From Saccharothrix algeriensis (lineage in GTDB: Bacteria; Actinomycetota; Actinomycetes; Mycobacteriales; Pseudonocardiaceae), in NCBI RefSeq assembly GCF_016907655.1, contig NZ_JAFBCL010000001.1, positions 6,544,001 to 6,608,000 of the forward strand: 64,000 bases of DNA, read 5' to 3'. The notes beneath the pieces are model-generated. The model did not search any database, was not told the origin of the DNA, and saw only the letters and a list, made by a program, of their open reading frames with translations. Each line of letters opens with the position of its first letter. Within the stretch, counting starts at the first letter, position 1. The position numbers and the translations under genes are program-made. Shown piece after piece: positions 25,160 to 31,511 of this stretch.

Positions 25160-26269
25160 GTGGTCAGGAAACACTTGTCGGCCCGTCCGCCGCGACCGCT
25201 CGGCCGACGTGCCGTGGCCGCGGTGGCGGGTCTGCTCGCCGCCGCCGCCCTCGTGGCGCCGCCCGCGTCGGCCGGGTCGGGCCGGCCGGAGGTCATCGCC
25301 ACGGTCGACGTCAAGGTCGAGCCGTTCGGGGCCACCACCAGCCCGGACGGCCGCACGGTGTGGGTCGCCAACTCCGGCCCGCTGGACGGGCACACCGGCA
25401 ACCGCGGGCGCACCGTCACCGTCCTGGACGCGAAGACCCACCGGGTCCAGTCGGTGATCGAGGTCGGCGTCTTCCCGGAGGACATCGCGTTCGCGCGCGG
25501 CGGGCGCCAGGCGTTCGTCACCAACTCGACCTCCGCCACCGTCTCGGTCATCGACACCCGCACCCGCCGGGTCACCCAGACGATCGACCTCGCGCCGGTC
25601 CCGATGACCTACCCGTTCGGGATCATCGCCTCGCGCGACGGCAAGAAGGTCTACGTCACCACCTTCGGCGGGGCCTCCGACGCCGGCATCGCCGTCCTGG
25701 ACAACCGCGACCCGCACGACGTCAAGCTCGGCGGGACGATCAGCCTGCCCGGGTTCACCGGCCGCCCGGCCCTCACGCCCGACGGCTCGCTGCTGGTCGT
25801 GCCGCGCGGCCAGATCCGCGGCGGCGCGGCCCCGGAGGCGGCCCTGGTCGACACGGCCACCGACCGGGTCGTGGCCACCGTGCCGCTCTCCGACGCCGGC
25901 GCGCCCCAGGCCGCCTCGGTCACCCCCGACGGCAAGTACGCCTACGTCGGCATCTTCGGCGGGGTGCTCGGCGGCCGGGGCGGCGTGGCGGTCGTCGACC
26001 TCGCCCGGCGGACCACCGTCAAGCTGATCGCGACGCCGGCCCCCGAGGTCCACGGCGTCCGCGTCAGCCCGGACGGGCGGCTCGTCATCGCCACCCTCTT
26101 CCGCAGCGCCTCGATCTCGATCATCGACACGCGGACCAGGGAGATCACGGACACCATCGGGGTGGGCGCCAAGCCCAACGACATCGCGTTCACCGGGAAC
26201 GGCCGCCGGGCGCTGGTGACCAACCAGGGCGAGACCACCGTCTCGGTCGTGTCGCTGCCCAGGAGGTAG
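25160..26269 (+). CDS. Secreted YncE-like beta-propeller protein
   Basis: 369 residues from a GTG six bases after an AGAGGTG ribosome-binding site; an in-frame GTG nine bases upstream is an alternative. A signal peptide (about 1-36, ending LVAPPASAG) precedes seven or so repeated blades with the YVTN-type motifs GRTVWVANSGP, GRQAFVTNSTS, GKKVYVTTFGG, GKYAYVGIFGG and GRRALVTNQGE, each followed by a VxVID-like strand. Family members (YncE/PQQ-type propellers) bind ligands or DNA outside the cell or act as scaffolds; no catalytic signature is seen. It is monocistronic, ending at a strong terminator. Confidence 0.85.
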   Translation: MVRKHLSARPPRPLGRRAVAAVAGLLAAAALVAPPASAGSGRPEVIATVDVKVEPFGATTSPDGRTVWVANSGPLDGHTGNRGRTVTVLDAKTHRVQSVIEVGVFPEDIAFARGGRQAFVTNSTSATVSVIDTRTRRVTQTIDLAPVPMTYPFGIIASRDGKKVYVTTFGGASDAGIAVLDNRDPHDVKLGGTISLPGFTGRPALTPDGSLLVVPRGQIRGGAAPEAALVDTATDRVVATVPLSDAGAPQAASVTPDGKYAYVGIFGGVLGGRGGVAVVDLARRTTVKLIATPAPEVHGVRVSPDGRLVIATLFRSASISIIDTRTREITDTIGVGAKPNDIAFTGNGRRALVTNQGETTVSVVSLPRR

Positions 26270-26280
26270 CGGCCGCCGTG

Positions 26281-26313
26281 CCCGGCCCCGCGCCCGTGCG
26301 GCGCGGGGCCGGG
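26281..26313. terminator. Strong bidirectional hairpin between convergent genes
   Basis: Perfect 14-base stem (CCCGGCCCCGCGCC / GGCGCGGGGCCGGG) with a 5-base loop, flanked by further complementary GGCCGCC/GGCGGCC sequence. It lies between convergent stops at 26269 and 26324. No U-run, as is usual in very GC-rich actinomycetes. Confidence 0.8.
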
Positions 26314-26323
26314 CGGCGGCCGG

Positions 26324-26797
26324 TCAGGCGTGGAAGCCCAGGGACGCGACGAAGCTGTGCTCCGCCGACCGGTTCGACAGCCGGACCAGCAGGAAGTCGT
26401 CGTAGAGGCCGGGCGGGACCCCGGTGTCGACCCGGACCCGGACGCTGACGAACGCGGGCGACCGCCGGCCCGCCAGGTCCAGCGCGATCTCCTTGCGGTT
26501 GCCGTCCGCGCCGGTGAGCCGCTCGGTCTCCAGCACCGTCTCGGTGAACCTGTCCGGCTCGTCGGACGGCTCGTAGAGGGTCACGGTGATCAGGTGCCCG
26601 TTGTAGCCGCCGAAGGTCTCCACGTTGAGCGTCTCCACGACCAGGGTCGTGGTGTCCGGACCGGCCGGGTCCAGCTTTTCCAGCGTCACCGGCAGTTCCG
26701 CGGCCAGCCCGGAGTAGGCGGCGTCGCCGAACACGCCGGGTTCGTCGCCCAGGTGGAGTCGCCCCTGCCAGATCAGCTCCGCTTTCGGACTGAGCAT
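26324..26797 (-). CDS. Unknown 157-residue protein, probable beta-sandwich
   Basis: ATG at 26795-26797 is preceded by GAGGAG about five bases upstream, an excellent ribosome-binding site. The protein starts MLSPKAELIWQGRLHLGDEP, is acidic, and alternates short hydrophobic strands (TTTLVVETLNVETFGGYNGH, VSVRVRVDTGVPPG, DDFLLVRLSNRS), suggesting an all-beta fold. No signal peptide, membrane helix or catalytic motif is seen, and I do not recognise the family. It is monocistronic and convergent with the propeller gene. Confidence 0.75.
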   Translation of the reverse strand: MLSPKAELIWQGRLHLGDEPGVFGDAAYSGLAAELPVTLEKLDPAGPDTTTLVVETLNVETFGGYNGHLITVTLYEPSDEPDRFTETVLETERLTGADGNRKEIALDLAGRRSPAFVSVRVRVDTGVPPGLYDDFLLVRLSNRSAEHSFVASLGFHA

Positions 26798-27027
26798 GAA
26801 AACTCCTCGTAATTCAGGTGGTGGCCGCGCGTGCCCGATCGCGCGACCATCATCCCGGTGAGGCGGTCCGGTCGTCGCCCCGCCACGGCGATTCCGCCGG
26901 GTGAATCCCGCCCCGACACCCCGGTGACGACCGGACCGGCGCGGAAAACCGAGCGGTCCTGTTCCGCGGCGGTGAATCCGCCGGCGCCCGGCCCGCGCGG
27001 GGGAGACCCCGGCGGGCGGGGGCCGGC

Positions 27028-27792
27028 TCAGCGGGACCGGCGGCGCAGCAGGTAGGTGTCCATGATCCAGCCCTTGCGCTCGCGGGCCTCGGCGCGCAGC
27101 GGCGGGATGCGGTCGGCGACCTCGGCCAGCGGCCCGGCCACGGTCAGCTCGTCGGGCGTGCCGAGGTAGGCGCCCCAGTAGATGTCGAGGTCGGGGTCGT
27201 CCAGCCCGGTGAAGGCGTTGTGCGCGTCGAGCATCACGACCACGTCGTCCACCCCCTCGGGGAACCCCTCGGCGGCCAGCCTGCGCCCGGTCGTGACCAG
27301 CACCGGCTTGCCGATCTGGTTGACGCTCGTGCGGTGGGTCGCCACCAGCGCGGACACGCTGCTGATGCCCGGCACCACCGAGTAGTCGAACGCCACGTTC
27401 CCGCGCCGGTGCACCTGCTCGACCACCGCGATGGTGTTGTCGTACAGCGTCGGGTCGCCCCAGCACAGCACCCCGCCGACCTCGTCCTCGCCCAGCTCGT
27501 CGCGGAACACCCGCTCGTAGAGGTCGGCCCGGCGCCCGTGCCACTCCGCGACGGTCTCCACGTAGTTCGCGGGCGCGCGGTCGCGCTCGACGTCGGCCAC
27601 CTGGACCACCCGGTAGCCGGGCTCCCGGACGTGCCGCTCCAGGATCGCGCGCCGGGCGTCGACCAGGTCCTTCTTCGCCTCTCCCTTGTCCAGCAGGAAG
27701 AACACGTCGACCTCGTTGAGCCGGTTGATCGCTTGGACGGTCAGGTGGTCGGGGTCCCCGGCACCGATGCCGATGAGGTGGATCGCGCGCAT
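27028..27792 (-). CDS. cobF: Precorrin-6A synthase (deacetylating)
   Basis: 254 residues, the usual CobF length. CobF methylates C-1 of precorrin-5 with release of acetate, giving precorrin-6A in aerobic cobalamin synthesis. The tetrapyrrole-methylase fold shows IHLIGIGAGDPDHLTVQAIN at the N-terminus (SAM/phosphate loop GIGAGDP), GVLCWGDPTLYDN (the GDP loop) and YSVVPGISSVSALVA (the PGISS loop). It lies apart from the other cob genes of the window (35.6-40.3 kb), separated by the ABC transporter, NLR-transposase and LLM genes. ATG start as annotated. Confidence 0.92.
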   Translation of the reverse strand: MRAIHLIGIGAGDPDHLTVQAINRLNEVDVFFLLDKGEAKKDLVDARRAILERHVREPGYRVVQVADVERDRAPANYVETVAEWHGRRADLYERVFRDELGEDEVGGVLCWGDPTLYDNTIAVVEQVHRRGNVAFDYSVVPGISSVSALVATHRTSVNQIGKPVLVTTGRRLAAEGFPEGVDDVVVMLDAHNAFTGLDDPDLDIYWGAYLGTPDELTVAGPLAEVADRIPPLRAEARERKGWIMDTYLLRRRSR

Positions 27793-27852
27793 GACGGCAG
27801 TCTCCCACGCCGCCCGCCCGCGCCGGCCGGAGTCCACCGCGGGCCCCGGGCC

Positions 27853-30800
27853 TCACCCGGCCAGGTGGCCCCACCGGTCGGCCAGCCGCGCCCACGGGCC
27901 CGCCGCCGCGGCGACCCCGTCGCACAGCACCAGCACGGTGTCGGCCCGCACGAGGGCGGCGCGCTTGGACGTCGAGCCGATGACGGTCGTGCCGCGGGCG
28001 CGCAGCGCCCGCCAGAGGTCCAGCTCGGTCGCCGGGTCGAGGGCGGAGGACACGTCGTCGACGACCAGCAGCTCGGTGTGCGGCGCCAGCGCCCTGGCCA
28101 GCGCGAGCCGCTGGAGCTGGCCGCCGGACAGCCGGACGCCCCGGTGCCCGACCGGCAGCGCCGTGCCCCGGCCGGCCACCGCGAGGTCGTGGTCGAGCTG
28201 CGCCGCGGTGACCGCCCCGGCCAGGTCGACCTCCCGCCCGAGGTGGATGTTGTCGGCCACGGTGCCGGAGAGCACCCGCGGCTGCTGGGCGACGTACCCG
28301 ACGCGGGCGGGCCGCAGGAACAGCTCCGGGTCCCGCACCGGCTCGCCGTCCCACCGCAGGGACCCGGTGTGTCGCACGAGCCCGGCCAGGGCGCGCAGCA
28401 GGGACGACTTGCCGGCCCCGACCCGGCCCACCACCAGCACCAGCTGCCCGCGGGTGACGGTCAGGTCGACACCGCGCACGCCCACCGTGCCGTCGTCGTG
28501 CACCGCGCCGAACCCGACCAGCTCCAACCGGTGCAGCGGCTGCCGGGTCAGGGCGGGCGGCTCGGGCGCGACCCCCGCCGCCAGGTCCACGCCGGGCACC
28601 GGGGCGGAGTACGCGCCGGTGCCGGTCATGGCCGCGGTGCGCGCGGTCCACACCCCGGCCGAGCGGACCTGCGAGACCAGCGAGGCGGTGGTCGACGCGA
28701 ACCAGCGGGCGCCGCCCAGCACGGCCACGGCGACCAGCGTCGCGCCGGGCGACAGGTCGCCGGACAGGTACAGCGCCCACGCCGCGATCGGCAGCAGGCC
28801 GCTGAGCGCCGACGCGGTCGAGCCGGCCCACAGGCGGGCGGCGACCTCCCGCCGCGACCGGTCGCCGCGCGCGCCGTCGAGCCGCGCGAGGTGGGCCAGC
28901 ACCGGTCCGGTGGCCCCGGCCAGCTTGACCGCGCGGGCGGCCGACAGCGCCGAGCCCAGGGCGGTGGCGAACGCGGCGCGGGCGGCGACGGTCCGCCGCG
29001 CGCGCCGCCCCAGCGCCGGCCCGAACAGGGCGGCGGACAGCCCGGCGAGGACCATCGTGCCGCCGAAGAACGCCGCCGGCGCCCACGAGCCGGAGACCAC
29101 CGTCATGGCCACCATGGCGAGGACCGCGACGAGGTGGTCGTGCAGGCCGTCGGCGAGCACGACCGCCCGCCCGGCGTCGCCGCCGTGCGCGACGACGTCC
29201 GCGGCCGGGTGCCTGCCGACCCGGCGCGGGCCGGTCTGCCCGTGCACCAGGCGCAGGCTCACCCGCAGCACCTGGCGCGCCCACCACTCGGGGTACCACC
29301 GGCCGGCCCAGTAGCTCAGCGGCGTGGTCGCGAGCAGCACGGCGGTGATCACCAGGGCGGGCCCGAACGGCTCGCCCCGGCCGTCGCTCACGTCCGCCCA
29401 CAGCCACGCCGGCACCGGGCCGTCCAGGGCCAGCAGGACCAGGCCGAGGAAGAGCAGGACGCCGGTGGTCCCGTAGCGCGGGTCGTTGTGGGACAGCCGG
29501 AACACCTCGCGCAGGGTGCGCGCGGGAGGGGGCTCGGGCATCGGCGGGGGATCGACCCGGCGGGCGGCGGGCGGCCCCTGCGACGCGCACCGCCCGTCCG
29601 GCGCGCCCCCCTCGGCTCGCTCGTCCTGCTCGGCTCGCTCGTCCTGCTCGGCTCGCACGTCCCCCTCGACTCGCTCGTCCCCCTGGGTTCGCGCGTCCTG
29701 CTCGGTCTGCTCGTCCTGTTCGGTTCGCGCGTCCTGCTCGGTCTGCGTGCCTTGCTCGGTCTGCGCGCCCTGCTGGGCCCACGTGCCCTGCTCGGTTCGC
29801 GCGCCCTGCCCGATCGGGCCGCCCCGCTCGACCGCCGGCGTCGGCCCGTCGGCGTCGAGCAGCCGGGCGAACCGCTCGGACCCGCGCAGCGGGCCCGCCT
29901 CGACCACCCGGCCGTCGGCGAGCACGACCACCTCGTCGCACCGCCGCACCGACGACGGCCGGTGCGCGATGACGATGCCGATCCGGTGGCGCAGCAGCCG
30001 TTCGCCGGCCCGCTGCACGCGCGCCTCGGTGACCGGGTCCAGCCGCGCCGTCGCCTCGTCCAGGACGACCACCCGCGGGTCGCGCACGAGCAGCCGCGCG
30101 AACGCCAGCAGCTGCTCCTGCCCGGCCGACAGCACGTGCCCGTCCTCGCCCAGCCTGGTGCCCAGCCCGGCGGGCAGCCCGGCGGCCCACGCGGTCAGGC
30201 CCAGCTCCGCCAGCGCCCCGGGCACGGCCGGGAGCAGCCGGTCGTCGAAGAGGGTGATGTTCTCCGCGAGCGTGCCCGCCAGGATCTCGGTGCGCTGCGG
30301 GACCAGGCCGATCCACCGCCGCAGCGCGTCCACGTCGAGGTCGACCAGGTCGGCGCCGCCCAGCCGCACCGCGCCGCGCGGCACGTCGACGGTCCGGGTG
30401 AGCACCCTGGCCAGCGTGGACTTCCCGGCCCCGGTGCGCCCGACGAGCGCGTACGACCGGCCGCGGACGAACGTCAGGTCGACGTCGCGCAGCGCCGGCC
30501 CCCGCCCGTCGCCCGGGTAGCGGAAGGTCAGCCCGCGGACCACCAGGTCGCCGTCGGCCGGCTCGGCCCCGCCGGAGGGCTCCTGCGGGGCCGAGCGCAG
30601 CGACCGCAGGCGCTCCCACGCGCCCAGGGCCTGCTCCAGCCGGGGCGCCGTGCGGCTCACGTGCTCGACGATGCCGCCGAAGGCGATGGCCAGCAGCCAC
30701 ACGGAGGTCAGCTGCGCGGCGTCGACGCGACCGGCGGCCAGCGCCGCGACCCCGCCGAGCACGACGGCCGCGACGCCGCACCGGACGACGCCGGTGGCGG

Positions 30801-31500
30801 TGGCGGTGACCCGCGCGGACAGCGACCACACCCGCCGCCCCCGGACCAGCACGCGGCGGGCCTGCCGCGCGCACAGCCGCAGCACGTAGGGCTGGGCCAG
30901 GCTGGCGCGCACGTCGTCCTGCCCGTGGACGGCCTCCTCCACCACCGCGGCCAGGTCCGACCACGCCTCCTCCTGCGCGGCGCGGGCCTCGGCGATCCGG
31001 CGCGCCCGCCCGCGCAGGCAGACCGCGAGCAGCGCGGCGAGCCCGACCATCACGAGGCCGGCGGGCCACCAGACGAAGGACGTGGTGACCACCGACAGCA
31101 CGCCCAGCACCAGCGACTGGGCCAGCCGCACCCACGTGCCGCGCAGCTCGGACGCCACCTGCTGCACGTCGCCGTCGACGCGGTCGAGCAGCTCGCCCGC
31201 GGGCGTGGCCTCCAGCGCCGGCAGGTCCTGCCCGAACGCGACGCGGCACAGCCTGCGGCGCACGTCGGTCGCCCAGTCGGTGGTCAGCCCGGCGGTGACC
31301 AGGCCGACGGCCAGGTCGCCGGCGACGGCCACCACCAGCGCCGCGGCCAGCGCCGCGAAGTGCCCCGGCGAGCGGTGCAGCAGCACCGCCCCGGACAGCG
31401 CGGGCGCGGCGGCCTGGCCGCAGCCGGCGAGCAGCAGCAGGCAGGCGACGGCCGCCGTGCGGCCGGGCGAGGTCGCCCAGAGGTCCCGGAGGAGGCCCAC
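27853..31500 (-). CDS. Fused double ABC exporter (TMD-NBD-linker-TMD-NBD)
   Basis: 1215 residues from GTG. First half: exporter-type membrane domain (about 1-300) and nucleotide-binding domain with Walker A GRTGAGKST (about 350), signature LSAGQ and VVVLDEATARLDP. A charged repeat linker spans about 560-635. Second half: membrane domain (about 670-960) and a second NBD with Walker A GRVGAGKSS (about 1020), signature LSGGQ (about 1125) and LLVVDDVSSALDP. Both ATP sites look intact, so this is a full transporter in one chain. It starts 11 bases after the NB-ARC/TPR/transposase gene and is probably in its operon. Substrate is unknown; small peptides or lipophilic metabolites are usual for such fusions. 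Confidence 0.88.
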   Translation of the reverse strand: MGLLRDLWATSPGRTAAVACLLLLAGCGQAAAPALSGAVLLHRSPGHFAALAAALVVAVAGDLAVGLVTAGLTTDWATDVRRRLCRVAFGQDLPALEATPAGELLDRVDGDVQQVASELRGTWVRLAQSLVLGVLSVVTTSFVWWPAGLVMVGLAALLAVCLRGRARRIAEARAAQEEAWSDLAAVVEEAVHGQDDVRASLAQPYVLRLCARQARRVLVRGRRVWSLSARVTATATGVVRCGVAAVVLGGVAALAAGRVDAAQLTSVWLLAIAFGGIVEHVSRTAPRLEQALGAWERLRSLRSAPQEPSGGAEPADGDLVVRGLTFRYPGDGRGPALRDVDLTFVRGRSYALVGRTGAGKSTLARVLTRTVDVPRGAVRLGGADLVDLDVDALRRWIGLVPQRTEILAGTLAENITLFDDRLLPAVPGALAELGLTAWAAGLPAGLGTRLGEDGHVLSAGQEQLLAFARLLVRDPRVVVLDEATARLDPVTEARVQRAGERLLRHRIGIVIAHRPSSVRRCDEVVVLADGRVVEAGPLRGSERFARLLDADGPTPAVERGGPIGQGARTEQGTWAQQGAQTEQGTQTEQDARTEQDEQTEQDARTQGDERVEGDVRAEQDERAEQDERAEGGAPDGRCASQGPPAARRVDPPPMPEPPPARTLREVFRLSHNDPRYGTTGVLLFLGLVLLALDGPVPAWLWADVSDGRGEPFGPALVITAVLLATTPLSYWAGRWYPEWWARQVLRVSLRLVHGQTGPRRVGRHPAADVVAHGGDAGRAVVLADGLHDHLVAVLAMVAMTVVSGSWAPAAFFGGTMVLAGLSAALFGPALGRRARRTVAARAAFATALGSALSAARAVKLAGATGPVLAHLARLDGARGDRSRREVAARLWAGSTASALSGLLPIAAWALYLSGDLSPGATLVAVAVLGGARWFASTTASLVSQVRSAGVWTARTAAMTGTGAYSAPVPGVDLAAGVAPEPPALTRQPLHRLELVGFGAVHDDGTVGVRGVDLTVTRGQLVLVVGRVGAGKSSLLRALAGLVRHTGSLRWDGEPVRDPELFLRPARVGYVAQQPRVLSGTVADNIHLGREVDLAGAVTAAQLDHDLAVAGRGTALPVGHRGVRLSGGQLQRLALARALAPHTELLVVDDVSSALDPATELDLWRALRARGTTVIGSTSKRAALVRADTVLVLCDGVAAAAGPWARLADRWGHLAG
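29600..29815 (-). repeat. 18-base tandem repeats in the ABC exporter linker
   Basis: About twelve 18-base units encode a hexapeptide period with variants DARTEQ, DEQTEQ, GTQTEQ, DERVEG, DVRAEQ and DERAEQ. They make a highly charged linker between the two halves of the exporter. Confidence 0.85.
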
Positions 31501-31511
31501 CCCGGCCCGCC

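Noticed and set aside
24754..26448. 564-codon plus-strand open frame across the beta-propeller gene
   Set aside because: The propeller frame has a signal peptide and repeated YVTN blades; this one is a shifted low-complexity shadow.
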